Counted from the stretch's first letter, positions 49,480 to 62,221 are shown. The stretch is 64,000 nucleotides of DNA from Branchipolynoe longqiensis (GCA_030323885.1 CM059187.1:130020424-130084423), one strand, 5' to 3'. Program-made: numbers and translations. Notes: generated by a model from the letters alone, not told the origin.

Positions 49480-49806
49480 TTAAGGCTGCATAGTCCAATG
49501 GAAGTATCAAATTTTCGAAACCAAAACATTTAGATTTGATTCTACATATCCAACTTAGATACTGGTACACCTATTACGCATTACTTGCAGCCTAGAACGG
49601 AATACTAAGACAATTTCTGTCTCTGAATCTGTTACTGATGAAGCCTATGGTGTCAAGAGTTTTGATGTGCATGCCGAAATTAATTTAACAATTTAACCAT
49701 TTAAAATAAAAGTTACTTCAAGTTAAAGTATGGTAGATTATAACGATCTACCTAATATATTTTCGGAAAAAAATTACGGAAACTCAAAACCATCGGACTA
49801 TGCAAT
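49480..49806 (+). mobile_element. TTAA-end MITE, copy
   Basis: TTAAGGCTGCATAGTCCAATG ... AACCATCGGACTATGCAATG. The right TTAA is lost, and the interior has a deletion relative to full copies. Confidence 0.8.
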
Positions 49807-49884
49807 GAATTCAGGTATGGTATTGGCTCCATACAACGAAATATATGTGGCATTATTAATGTGAGGTTTATGACGGAAACATCT

Positions 49885-50060
49885 GAGGTAATATCAGGAT
49901 GGTGACCCATTTGTAAGGAGGTGCACTCGTGGTGGCTTTATTTATAATGCTGCCCTCTTGAGATGCCGTGCTGCTGGCATCATGACTCGTTATCCCACTC
50001 AGTCACAGTATTATGGTACTGAGTCAGGCAATCCCTGCTCTATCCCATTTATGCAAACCG
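49885..50060 (-). mobile_element. tRNA-derived SINE, 3' half, reverse
   Basis: ACATCTGAGGTAATATCAGG ... CGTTATCCCACTCAGTCACA ... CTGAGTCAGGCAATCCCTGC, diverged from other copies. Confidence 0.65.
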
Positions 50061-53000
50061 ACAGGCACCATCTCCTGCAGTCAACGGACGCTCATCCGCA
50101 TAAAGTGGATTTAAAAAGAGATAGGAACAATCAGTAAAGCCAAAGAGTTATCTGTCTTAATCTACAGTATATATATAGTTAAGAGAACTATAGTGCCATG
50201 GTTGTGCAGTATTTTTTTTGTTTTTTCTCTCTCAAGATTAGTCATCTTGTAGAAGGATCTGTTTACCATGTTCAGTAACTAAATTTAATTTGTCACAGTT
50301 CAGAATTGTATTTAATTTATTTGTTGTTTTAATAAGAGAAATATAGAAACTTCCATTCTTAATGCTGAATCGTGCTTGGATATCGCATCATCGGAACAGC
50401 TGTAATTTTCCTAACACCAGTGCCAGTCCATCATATATATGGCAATGAAAATATTTACTACTTTATGTGATGAATTGTCGAGCTTTGTAGGTGCATTGTA
50501 GACATGTCCTACAGATCAGATTGTTTGTGATAGAAATGACGAGTGATAGTGACTGTCAAAAATGGAGGGTATAGTTTATATTGCTTAACACATACACACA
50601 TAATGCATTATATAATATATAAATATTTACATAAATATTTGTATATATATTTACACATACACTAGCCATGTACCTAGAGAAACCGTCCATTGCATTTGAT
50701 TGCAAGGTGTTTACCCTAGTATGCTCTATATATTGGCTTTTAAAAGGCCAAACAAACAAAAAAGTCTGGAGTTGGCCCCAGCATACTATATATTATAACA
50801 ATTAGACATTTAAGGTGAGATTGTTAGCCGCCTGCACAATCTAAGTAGCATTAAAAATACAACAACAAAACCTGACTTCACATTCCATTTCCGTCCAATT
50901 GAAAATTCTTAGAAAATAATCATTTTGACTTGCTTGATAGGTTTGATGTATTCAACGTTATTTGCTCATCTCCAAGTTTAAGGTACCATAATCCGACGCA
51001 GTGTACGCTATTATAATCAAGGACAATTTTCACTTGATTATGTTACAGTGCATGACATGAATGAATTAATGAAAAGTTGACATTTGATAATCTTGATGGA
51101 AAAAAGAGCAGATTTCTTTCATTATTAAAAGTCTTTTCCATTAAATAACATGCACTGCCTCACATCATAGTTAGCTTCAGCCTATTGGTTATAGGCAGTT
51201 GTGGTTAACTATATTAACATCATGTGCGTTTATGTTTCCAGATATACTCTCTTATACTAATCAGTTATTACAACTACCATGGAATAACATCTGGTTGCTA
51301 CAAGGGTGGATATTCATAGAACATTTCTTGATTGCTCCATCTTATTATATGTCTCACTTTGTAATGTATATGCTCTTATAATGCTTGAAGGTCTTCGATT
51401 CTCTACTTATCACGCTAGACTGCACACATCCACTCTTTTTGCACATAAAAGAATTTTTACACAGCACATACCTCAGGTACAAGTATGTTTTAATGGACAT
51501 CTAAACGTAAACTATATAATAATGTCTAGAAACCCGTATTCCACATCACTACATATACATATTACCTTTGGTTATCTCCTCATGACGGAGGCCCTCTTAA
51601 CAGAAATGTTTTCCTTATGAACTATTACTGGTAGATTGTGACATCACAAAATACTTTACTTGTAGGCTACTCACTTCGAGACCAGATGTATGGTTCAGAG
51701 AACATGCCTATGACATTACGGAATTTAGTGTTAATGCTTAGGCAACCAACATGAAACCAAAAATACGGATAAATAAATGTCGGAAAATGTCTCATGGAAG
51801 GTCTCCTTCTGAACAACTCTTTGCAGAACCTCTTTATCTACTAAGCATAGGTTTACGTAGCCCATCCAGAACTTTCTATAAAGGGGTGGACAAGCAGTTT
51901 ACCGGACACTGCCATAGGGTATGATGGCCAGAATAAATAGTTAGGTTGGCTCAGAAAAAAACCTTGTTTCATTTAGATTATATTTCTCATACAATTAGAT
52001 ACTATTTGATATTTAAAGAAATGGAGGTGATAATGCCCTTTTAATTGTTTGCTCTGATTGAGAGTTGTGCACGCTTGCCATGTACACTAGAGTAGCTGTG
52101 AGCTGACCGTACCTATACACCGGCTGATAAGTCATTCCATATGATAATGTGATATTGTTGTTGAGTTCTACGGTTTGGTAAGTGGTCAGGCAGATCCATA
52201 TAGCACTGCGAGCAAACCGTTGTTGTAGCAAGGAGGGTACATGTGTGTGCTGTATATTTGTTGAAAAATCAGCTTTTAGAATGATTAGAAAAATGCGAGC
52301 AAGTAAAAAAAGAAAATACAGCAAAAGAACACATTTAAAGAAAAATTAAATTAATCTTTTCACCAAAGCCATTGTGATCGATATCCTTTTGATGCCATTC
52401 AGACATGTTATAACGTAGAAACAAAGAAGTACATTTTACACCATTCTAAAAATGAAACGCATATGATGTGTTGATGACATACAAGTGATGTGTTCTCACT
52501 GTGATAATTTCAATGAATAGGCTGTTGGTCATTTTAATCATTGTTACGTAGATATTAGTATGCCTGTTATTCTAAGCATGATGTATTTATATTGTGGTGA
52601 ATCCATTTAAATAATATTATTTATTGTGTCACAACACTTGAACCGAGTGTTTCGGCACGGAGTCAATGTCTCTATCATGTGCAAACCACTTCTTTCATTT
52701 TTACCAGACGTGGGAACAAATCAAATTATTATACAATAGTTATTAATACAAACCTTTTTGAATGTATATATTATGATGAAAAATAAATGAATTTTAAATA
52801 AGGTGTTTTTTTTGCGTTTTGTTTGTATTATTGATGTTTTCCCACTTTACTTGGATATGAGACAGATATGCTAAGCCTTTTTAGTAAGCTTATAAGTATC
52901 AGTCGCCTTTATATGGATAACATCGTGATGCACCTACAAGCCACACTTTGCCATTTCAGCTTCTAAGCAAAATGGCTACGGTTTAAAGATAATGTCATTT

Positions 53001-53540
53001 AATAAATACTTTTTCGTCCAAATATTTTGTGTCGATTTCAAGAGGCGGCTCTGATGTAATGCATATGGACTGAGACCAGGGTCCCAATGAACCCGACATT
53101 AAGTAACACTTGCTTAATATGGATATTATGTCACATGATATCCCCGTAGCACACAGGTGTTACCCCATACAGTGATACTCTATATTAAAAAAGCAAACTT
53201 ATTATGTTATTACATGTGCATATGGATGCCAGAGAATATGACTAATACAAAAACCACCAGATCCAGTATGACAATGCTTGCTTATTTGGCTGTGGATCAG
53301 ACGGGTAGATGACACGGGTACACCAGGGTAGGAGAGATAGTAGGTCTCGTGACTGCTTATTCAACGCACTACCACGATTCAGTCCACATACTTTAGGCAC
53401 TGATATAAATAACTGTGTGCCAGTGTGTAACCAGTAGGTTGCCCTGCCATCAAAACAATCACACCACAAAACTCCTTGAAATTCACTGAAAAGGATATAT
53501 GCAAACAGCTGACAATTTACGCTCTGTCACCTTAATTAGC
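50061..53540. other. AT-rich 3' flank, no assignable gene
   Basis: This is about 3.5 kb with low repeat content. No open frame has splice or homology support. An AATAAA near 52783 followed by a T-rich stretch could be a distal polyadenylation site, weakly supported. Confidence 0.35.
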
Positions 53541-53545
53541 CCAGT

Positions 53546-53593
53546 CAAAGAAATAGTTTGGATTAGATATATCTAAACCAAACTATTTCTTTG
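53546..53593. repeat. 48-base near-perfect palindrome
   Basis: CAAAGAAATAGTTTGGATTA pairs with AACCAAACTATTTCTTTG around a GATATATC centre, with one mismatch. Confidence 0.9.
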
Positions 53594-53730
53594 CTTGGTC
53601 TATATATCTGTTATTTAAAGGTCCAAATATCTGTACACTGTCTATTTTTAGTTTGTTTAAATCGCCATGATGTCGCTGCATATTTGTGGAGAAGCCTTTG
53701 TTTTCGATGGTATTTCCCCCCCCCCCCCTC

Positions 53731-54107
53731 AAGCACCTGTCACACCTTACCGGATTGAGTACCGGACACCACCGGACAAAGAATTTTCTAGTCCGGTGGT
53801 GTTCGGTATCAAATTGTATAGTCATTGTCACACCGCACCGGAGACCACCGGACAAAGAATTTCCTAGCGGATGGGTACTGGATATGTATGGATGGGTACC
53901 GGACATGTACCGGACAAACCGGACACCAACCGGACATCTCAGTCCGGCTGTGTCTGGTAGAAGTTTTGTGCATGTTCAAAACTTGTACTGGACACCTCCG
54001 GACACCACCGGATGGTTACCGGAAGGTACCCGAACATCACCGTACAGAACCGGAAAGTGTCCGGTTCTCGTCCGGTTCCCCAGTCCGGCAAGGTCTGACA
54101 GGGCCTT
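53731..54107. mobile_element. Foldback element, CCGGAC-motif type, complete
   Basis: Left end AAGCACCTGTCACACCTTAC then CGGA, right end TCCGGCAAGGTCTGACAGGG then CCTT. ACCGGAC/GTCCGGT half-sites fill the arms. The core TTTTGTGCATGTTCAAAAC is at 53964-53982. About 377 bp, non-coding; the Gly/Thr/Pro frames across it are shadows. Confidence 0.8.
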
Positions 54108-54129
54108 ATCGAAATTTACTGAAATGTTG

Positions 54130-55393
54130 CGCTATTCGCCGGACGAAACGGACAAGTACCGGACACGCACCGGACGCGCCGAAAACTGACCTACATCCTC
54201 ACCACACACACTTACACCTCAATCACACACACCTACACCCCCACCAGACACCTACACCCCTACCACCTCCCTAAACCCCCACCACACACCTACACCCCCA
54301 CCACACCCCTAACCCCCACCACACACCTACACCCCCACCACATCCCTAAACCCCCACCACATCACTAAACCCCGACCACTCACCTACATCCCCACCACAC
54401 ACCTACACCCCCACCACATCCCTGAACCCCCACCACACCTACACCCCCACCACACCCCTAAACCCCACCACACCCCTAACCCCACCACACACCTACAACC
54501 CCCACCACATCCCTAAACCCCCACCCACATCCCTACACCCCCACCACACCCCTACACCCCACCACACCCCTAACCCCCAACACACACCTACACCCCGCCA
54601 CACACCTACACCCCACCACATCACTAAACTCCCACCACACACCTACACCCCCACCACACACACACCACACACCTACACCCCCACCACATCCCTGAAACCC
54701 CACCACACCTACACCCCCACCACATCCCTAAACCCCCACCACACACCTACACCCCCACCACATCCCTAAACCCCCACCATATCCCTACACCCCACCACAC
54801 ACCTACACCCCCACCACACCCCTAAACCCCCACCACACCCCTACACCCCCACCACACCCCTAACCCCCAACACACACCTACACCCGACCACACACCTACA
54901 CCCCACCACATCACTAAACTCCCACCAGACACCTAGACCCCCACCACACACACACACCACACACCTACACCCCCACCACATCCCTAAACCCCCACCAGAC
55001 ACCTACACCCCCACCATAAACCCCCACCAGACACCTACACCCCACCACATCACTAAACCCCACCACACACCTACACCCCCACCACATCCCTAAACCCCCA
55101 CCACACCCCATAACCCCCATCAGACACCTACACCCCTGACATGTTCTCGACACCAGACTATTCCGGAAGCAAACCGGACACATAACGGATGAGTACCGGA
55201 CATGAACCGGACAAACCGGACATCAACCGGTCACCTCAGTCCGGCGGTGTCCGGTAGAAGTTTTGTGCATGTTCAAAACTTGTACCGGACACCGCCGAAC
55301 ACCGCCGGATGGGTACCGGACATGTACCGGACATTGCCATATTTCACCGGACAGTGTCCGGTTCCCCAGTCCGGTAAGGTGTGACTGGGCCTT
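54130..55393. mobile_element. Foldback element, CCGGAC-motif type, split by a minisatellite
   Basis: The left remnant (CGCCGGACGAAACGGACAAG ... to about 54187) and right part (CTATTCCGGAAGCAAACCGG ... AGTCCGGTAAGGTGTGACTG then GGCCTT, 55165-55393) carry the CCGGAC arms. The core TTTTGTGCATGTTCAAAAC is at 55261-55279. Between them is the CACCACACACCTACACCCC array. Confidence 0.7.
54188..55136. repeat. C/A-rich minisatellite (CCCCCACCACACACCTACAC unit)
   Basis: About 950 bases of variable 18-24-base units such as CCACCACACACCTACACCCC and CCACCACATCCCTAAACCCC. G is almost absent from the + strand. Confidence 0.93.
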
Positions 55394-55400
55394 AACAAAC

Positions 55401-55437
55401 ATGGCGACGCTGGATCCATACCCGTTTCACAGTTTTG
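55401..55437 (+). CDS. Candidate first coding exon of an unknown gene (weak)
   Basis: AACAAACATGGCG has a good start context, followed by MATLDPYPFHSF and a TTTG|GTAGGT donor. It begins eight bases after the foldback element. No downstream exon could be matched, so this is only a candidate. Confidence 0.15.
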
Positions 55438-56620
55438 GTAGGTCCTTAAATTGTTTACTTATTGGAATGCTTAGTTTAGTGTCGATGCATTAGTCTCCCA
55501 GATTATCCACATGTTATATGCGATGAACGAATTCGATCAAGTATTTTAGTACGTTTGTATGGCTTTTGTGGAGTAATCAGAAGGGTAGGTGGTATTTGGG
55601 TTGGAGCTAGATATAGTAGTCGTGGTTGATTGGTAAAGTGAGGGGCAGTGAGTGTATCTGCGAAAATGGCAAGTTTTTCACCAAGTACCCCCCACCCCAG
55701 CTCCGCTAATCAGTATTGAATTAATCTAAATGAGTATGACCGATCATTACACCTAAGAAATGATGTTTGAATCAGAATACTCTAGTACTCGCATAGAGGT
55801 GTATCAATGCAACAAAGCATAGGCATAGTCACGCGACTAGCACATTAGAATAGTCCGGCTGGCAAAACAGAGCAGACATGTAGACTACTATTTTGTTTAG
55901 AAATCAGTGCATTACTTCCATTAAAGTGTCCTTGTTAAATAAACATAAGAGTGAATTTCAAATAATACCCTCCTCACTATGCATCCACCATCTCACCCTC
56001 ACCCTCTACATATCCGCCAGACCCCCGCCCCTCCCGTATATGTAACCACCAGCCCCCCCCCCCCACCCTCTTCACTGATTTAACTAGTTTCATATCCAAA
56101 TTACACCAAATCAGGAAACTTGGTTTTCACCAAAAATGTGAAATGGGCTGTGGCAAAAGCATAAAATGATGTGAATCTCATCTCGACATAATTTTGTCAT
56201 GCACTTTCAATTGTGCCTTTTCAATACCTCCGCGACATTGAGAATAAATAAATGCTACATAACCTTAACCATAACCCAGCTACTAGTACTGTCTAGTATG
56301 CTTATTGATTAGGCCCCGGCTCCTGCCAACCACAACACTAAACCATAGATATACGTTTTGCGTTTGCGATATATGGCAGTTTAAATGAATGACTCCATAA
56401 GTTCGTGTAACTGAGCCTTACTAGGCCTATATACCTTCTTTAAGGTCCTATGTACATTCCACCATCCATCCCCCGATTTCGGCCGATAGTGGTAGACTTG
56501 GGAGACAGTTTGCGTTTACTAAGCCTCATAATCATCTGTTTTGTAAATAAAAGATGCCGCTTTCACATTGATCTTAATTTGCACATATGCCTCCAACTTT
56601 GTGAAATCAAATAAATAAGT
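55438..56620. other. Intergenic or intron sequence, no assignable feature
   Basis: Mixed composition with a poly-C run near 56056. No recognised repeat. Confidence 0.35.
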
Positions 56621-57231
56621 AAAGCTGTATTGACACGGGCAAAATCTAAAGTGATCTACAGAAGGCGATTTATATTAAGCGATCTATGCGTGCATTCACA
56701 TGGGCTGAGTTTCAAAGTGTGTCGCATTCACACGGGCAGTGCTTTGAATCGGTTTAAGGCGGAAGTGGATATCTGCGCATGAGCAAGTCCAGGCTAACCA
56801 GCGCCAGTTTGGGTTGGTTGACGTCAGTCGAGAGAGTGTGGGTTCGACCTAGATATGTATGGACTGAATCGTATTGGTTTGGAACAGTCAAAACTTCTGC
56901 TGGGCAGTGAAACCCTAAAAATAAATGATGAAAAAAATATATGTGCACCTCTAGCAGGTTCATAAAGCAAATTTACCGGAAAGTCAACACACTCAGGTCT
57001 CGACTGTCACGTTTCCCTCGACTGCGCATGCGTGTGATGTCATAAATAAAACGTTTCAGCATAGATCGGTTCCTGTAGACCACCTTGGTAAGTGTTTTAC
57101 ACTAAACGATTTATATGAATCGATTCAGCCCTAAAACGCCTCAGCTGTGCATTCACACGGCAAATCTGAGTCGAACTACGCAAGTAGTTTTGCGTGAGGT
57201 GTTTTAACTCGCCCGTGTGAATACAGCTTTA
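56621..57231. mobile_element. TIR element, CACACGGGC type, copy A
   Basis: AAAGCTGTATTGACACGGGC at the left and GCCCGTGTGAATACAGCTTT at the right are near-perfect inverted ends, with TA on both outer sides. The subterminal regions repeat CATTCACACGG and ATCGATTC. The centre (about 56755-56965) is shared with copy B in reverse. Confidence 0.85.
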
Positions 57232-57639
57232 GTCGTGCTACAACAGCTGTACCAGCATGCGTTATTTATCCGATTAGGCCTATGCATAGACATATAAATA
57301 TATACCCTCGGGTTATATGTACTTAGTCCACCCGGCCCCCCTCGTGGACTACTCAAGTTCGCGTCCAATGCACAATTTGTTTGGAACTCCATTATTTAGG
57401 AAATGAGTTCGGATCCCACACACCTGAGTAATAGGCCACTTGCCAACCCCGCGTACTTTTAAAGGAGTAGAACCTCCCCCCCCCCCCCCCGTTACCATAT
57501 TGCCAATATTAAATGCTAATCAATTTTGCTAGCAGCTGGAAAACGGTATTTTCTAGAACTTAGTCTAATTCGCACGGTTTAATAGAAAATGAATGTTTAA
57601 TATACGGCCTTTTAGCTTAGAAATGACGTAATTATAAAA

Positions 57640-57910
57640 TAAAATAAATATAACAAACCATTCCCCAAACACCCTCTGGTGACGAACACATGGTTCTCTG
57701 GAATCCACGCCTGTGATGACACGGACACCCCAGAAGCCGGCGTAGTTGCGGACAGTACCGGCAGAGGGCAGATCTGACAGGCGCAGATGACGGTCTAGAT
57801 GGCGGCCTGGCACCCGTCCATCGCCCACGGCGCGCCGGCGCCCACATCAAACACCGTCCGCACTGCCCTTCTGCCCCCACAGTCTCCACCCGGGCTCTCA
57901 TTTCCACTTA
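57640..57910. other. GC-rich island, possible exon or promoter
   Basis: The segment contains CGGCGCGCCGGCGCCCACAT and is clearly richer in GC and CpG than its surroundings. Several minus-strand frames are open but none resembles a protein I know. It may be a host exon or promoter of an unseen gene. Confidence 0.3.
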
Positions 57911-58284
57911 TATCTATTTTTATTTTGTTTGTGGAGGTGGTTTTAGTTTCTCCCTTCTTTTGCCCGCTCTCTCTCTCTCTCCAGCCAGATAGATCAATAG
58001 ATTGCGCATGCGGCTTGGCAGAGCTGACCTGGTACTGGTAGGACACCAATGGATGGTGGGACATCAGTCAATAATAACGTCAAGTGCGCCGACCTTTTCT
58101 CGCCTCGTTCGTCTGGATTGTCTGGCAACGTGCTGATAATTCATCTACAAAATGCGATTCTCAAATTGAGGGCATCAGCCTCCCTAGTCACTAATTAATT
58201 TAAGTTTTGGCTGCATTAAGAACGTGGTAATGAATTAGTTCATTCCGTCAGTAATATATAGGCCTTATAGCTAGTCTGAGCATC

Positions 58285-58851
58285 TGACGGGGAATGTAAA
58301 TCGATTCGTAGAAAGCGACTTGCCTAGTTCGCCTCACATTTCCCGTGTGAACGGACGTCTGAGGCGGATTAGGGCTGATTCGACTCACGTGATGCGGATC
58401 CTGTAAACCACCTAAGCGAGGTAGTCTACGTGAATCGATTCCTGTGATGCGGATAATTTTTCCCGTGTGGACGCAACCGACTTACGTGATGCGGACTAAG
58501 CACGTCGATATATACTATAATTTGGTCTATGAAACTGCTAGATGTGCACATATATTTTTTTCATCATTTATTTTTAGGGTTTCACTGCCCAGCAGAAGTT
58601 TTGACCGTTCCAAACCAATACGATTCATTAAATACATATCTAGGTCGAACCCACACTCTCTGGTGCCGCATCGTCGAACCCAAAATGGCGCTGGTTAGTC
58701 TGTACTTGCTCATGCGCAGATATCCACTTCCGCATTAAACCGATTAAAAGCACGGCCCGTGTGAACGCGAAACACTTTCGGTCTAATTCGCCTCACCTGA
58801 TTCGATTTGTCTGATTCGCCTCACATTTTGCCCGTGTGAACACGGCTTAGG
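58285..58851. mobile_element. TIR element, CACACGGGC type, copy B
   Basis: The right end GCCCGTGTGAACACGGCTTAG matches copy A. The left end is less clear. The arms iterate GTGATGCGGA, ATTCGCCTCAC and CCCGTGTGAAC. The centre (58540-58735) matches copy A in reverse, including the TCACTGCCCAGCAGAAGTTT block. Confidence 0.75.
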
Positions 58852-61030
58852 TTATAGAAAGGCGTCATACTTAATCACCTATGAAAGGCGGGTTAGACCT
58901 ACTACTGTCTCCAGGAAAGGCCTATTCTGGACTGGTAAATCTTTTATCTAATGAAATGCCAACATTTATTGACACGCTGAATGTTTATGCTTTAGATCTA
59001 CATAATACCCCGTAGATGCACACAAACTGATTGGCAGAAGTAACTAGTTGGCCCGAATATGCTATAGCCGATAGTAGCCTACGAGAACCTGGATTAGATC
59101 TATGGTTATGGTTCTGTGGTTTTATTTATTTATTTAGATCTGTTCACGATGAGAGTGACATCACTGATCAACGTGTATATTGTTCTATCGTTGTTTGCAG
59201 ACAGAGTAAGGGTCGACCGAGTAAATACAATCATTGTCATTGGCAGTTGTCTAACCCGAACTAATCCGATTCGCAATGAATCCTCACATAGGAAAGAGAG
59301 CAACGGTAAGAATGTGTCCGTACAACGTGACAACAATTCAAACCCTAGATCTAGTCTATGTGATAAATGACAAAGGTGACAAATAATAAACAAAGAAAAT
59401 GGCGCCACAATTTTTACTGCCTGGAAAACCGAGTAACAAAGAAATGGAAGCTGACACAACATTAAATGACTGCGGCTTCTTATTATCGACCTTAGGCAAG
59501 GAAACAAGAACTTTGCAAATTTATTCTCTGGTGTAAAAACAAACCGTACAAAAATCATTAACTATGGTGGTCATGTCCAAACTTTCAAAAAGGAGGACAT
59601 TGCATGCGTGGTCATAGGTTATCATAAATCTTATATACAATGCATTAACAAATAAATAAACCGTGAGCCTTATTTTAAATATAACAAATGCAAAGAGACC
59701 ATCACTTCAGTGATTTTATTAAATGGAAATTCTTACGTGACAGCTTATCAGCAGTGTTGACTGCATAGACATACAATACAAAAATATTAAGGTTTATCAC
59801 GGCCTCAGTTTCCACTGTTTTAAATATACTTGAGGTAATTTATATAATTTCTTTAGTCACAGGAGGACAAATTAACGCCCGTCTCGAGGTGGCACCTGGG
59901 TGCGCAAGAGCAGGACTGTCGAACCTAAAGTCAGATGTCTGCCCATCCTACCTATAACCATCTTTCATAGGAACAAAGACCCCAACTTTTAACCTTTCTT
60001 GTTATTGCTATTCGCACACACACTGCCGTTCAAAGGGGTATGCGCCGGGGCGGGGATAGAGGGGAGGTGGGGTGCATAAGAGAACGGGGTAGCTGTCCCA
60101 TGCGAATTTTAAAGTTACGAGGAAATCAGATTTTAAGCTATCTAATTTAGAATTTTCCCGGGGGAGCATGATCCCAACTCCCGAGACATTTCAAACACTT
60201 CGTGCCGTCGGTCAAGATACCTCGTGCTTTGCTTACTAACTTTATAATAATATTTCTCCAAGGATTTTGATCAGCAGACGGCCATGCATGCACATCATGT
60301 TACTGGTAAATCTAATAATATATTCAGTTGTTTAACTCGTGAACCAAATGCTCTCATATACACTATTTCAGCTATAAGCTACAGTACTGAAATATAATGG
60401 GGGATCCAACAAAACCGTTGCCTTGTCTACGTCTAGTTTAGTCAACAATATCCTATTTATAAACGCACTAATCAGCTACGTCATAATCACCTGACTCTCC
60501 CTTCCAAATGGCACTGAGGAAAGGTATGCACAATTCTGTACATGGGTGAGGAAAATGGGGCATCAGCTCTCACAGAAATTCTGTCTCCTGAATAAACAGT
60601 CATTTTCACTAGCACATCCGTCATCCATATTCTAATTGAAACAGTTTCTTCCTTGTTTCCTACCCCCCTTTTGTTTTGTATATAGAAAGAGAACAAGGGT
60701 TTTCTCGCCCCCCTCACACACTCACATAACTTGACCTTGATTGGGCACTTGTCGTCACTTGTCGTGAATGTTCTCAGCATAATAGTGCTTTATAATGACT
60801 CTGGTTATCCCCACCCGTATGAACGCCCTATAACCTTTATTAACTTCCTTATCCCTACACCGTAGTTGATATGGGAACATATCCTCATTATCCATACATG
60901 GCCTCAGAATGATCCATTCCCTTCTGGTCCACTAAACAATAACAACATGCTTATATCATCAGCTCATGAGGATTGCCATTTCCCATCTACCCTAAACCAA
61001 TGCAGTGACCACTTACTCTGGCATCTTTGC
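58852..61030. other. No assignable feature
   Basis: AT-rich sequence. Open frames near 59116-59558 and 60487-60780 have no recognised domain or splice support. Confidence 0.35.
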
Positions 61031-61034
61031 TGTC

Positions 61035-61553
61035 CGTTCCGGTGTCGCAGTTTCAGCGCCCGGTCAGTTTCAACGCCCGGTCAGTTTCATGCGCATGCGT
61101 CAAAATCTAACATGATCGTCACTAACCTTATGAATTTAATATAATGTTTTTGGTAAAGATGTTTTCTACAAGTGTACAAAGCGATTTGTTTCTAGGTGGT
61201 GTGGTTTTAGAGATATTTCACTTTTCCTGGATTTTCTGTATGAAGATTGGTCACCACCATTGACAATGCCTTGAGTTTGACGGTACGCGCAGTGCAAAAC
61301 ATTAGTTTTATTCAAAATTAATACAAATCAAGAACCCTAACCTTATAAACTTAATACAGACTTTTTGGTAAAGATGTTTTCTATATGTGTACAAAGCGAT
61401 TTGTTTCTAGGTGGTGTGATTTTAGAGATATACCACTTTTGCTGTATTTTCTGTATGAAGATTGCTCACGACCATTGACAATGCCTTGAGTTTGAGTCTA
61501 TACGGGCCATTGAAACTGACCGCACGCTGAAACTGCGACACCGGACACGACTT
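61035..61553. mobile_element. TIR element, CAGTTTCAGCG type, copy 1
   Basis: TCCGGTGTCGCAGTTTCAGC at the left mirrors GCTGAAACTGCGACACCGGA at the right. Inside, a block of about 130 bases (TTTTGGTAAAGATGTTTTCT ... AATGCCTTGAGTTTGA) is present twice in direct order, at about 61148 and 61365. Confidence 0.85.
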
Positions 61554-61861
61554 TTCAAGTGTGATGATGAGGATGTGTCCCTATGGCACACGTGCCAATT
61601 CTTATGCTGGTTCTCTGAAGGTGTTGGAGAAGGTACCTTCACAGAAGCCGCCTTTTGCACCAGCAACACTACCCATCTAGCTCGTAGGCCTACCCCATCC
61701 ATCTGCAATGACTGCGTGAGTTCCCTGATTTCTTGCTCACTACCCCTACATCCAACCCCTCCTTCACAGTAGTCAGCTCCATCACTGGTTTGTCATCTGC
61801 ACCTGCTTCCCTCTTCATTATTGGTAAACTGTTCTTTTTACTGGCCGTCCTTGAAGCCGCT

Positions 61862-62221
61862 GTGGCGGTTTCAGCGCCCGGTCAGTTTCAGCGGCCTGTC
61901 GTGGCTTCTGCGCATTCGCGGGTTTTCGCACGTTCCAGCGAGCACTGCTATTTGTTTTGTTTACACTCGGCGATTCGACGCCGATCTAGCTGCTACGATA
62001 ATATAGCTTGGAATTTAAGGTTAATTTAATTAAATTTCATTATTTGAGTATGTAATTCTGTTAAATATGATCGCATTCAATAGATTTCGGCCTAATCGGT
62101 ACCTAACACTGCCGGGCACCAGCGATAGTTACAGCTGAGCTTGTAGCCGGCGAGGCCACGGGTGTTTTGCAGAAGCCACGACAGGCCGCTGAAACTGACC
62201 GGGCGCTGAAACCGCCACACC
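61862..62221. mobile_element. TIR element, GGTTTCAGCG type, copy 2
   Basis: The left arm TGGCGGTTTCAGCGCCCGGT + CAGTTTCAGCGGCCTGTCGT + GGCTTCTGC is mirrored exactly at 62171-62221. The outer part (TTTCAGCGCCCGGTCAGTTT) is shared with copy 1, but the interiors differ. Confidence 0.88.

Noticed and set aside
50976..51060. Another TTAA MITE copy (TTTAAGGTACCATAATCCGA)
   Set aside because: Only a weak end match, and the following sequence does not match the family interior.
53686..54274. Overlapping Thr/Gly/Pro-rich ORFs
   Set aside because: They lie within the CCGGAC foldback element and repeat its motif in every frame.
56754..58738. Two similar small ORFs (HIYFFHHLFLGFHCPAEVLTVP) as a duplicated gene
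   Set aside because: Both are within the CACACGGGC elements, in opposite orientation, without coding constraints visible; the similarity is that of the element centre.
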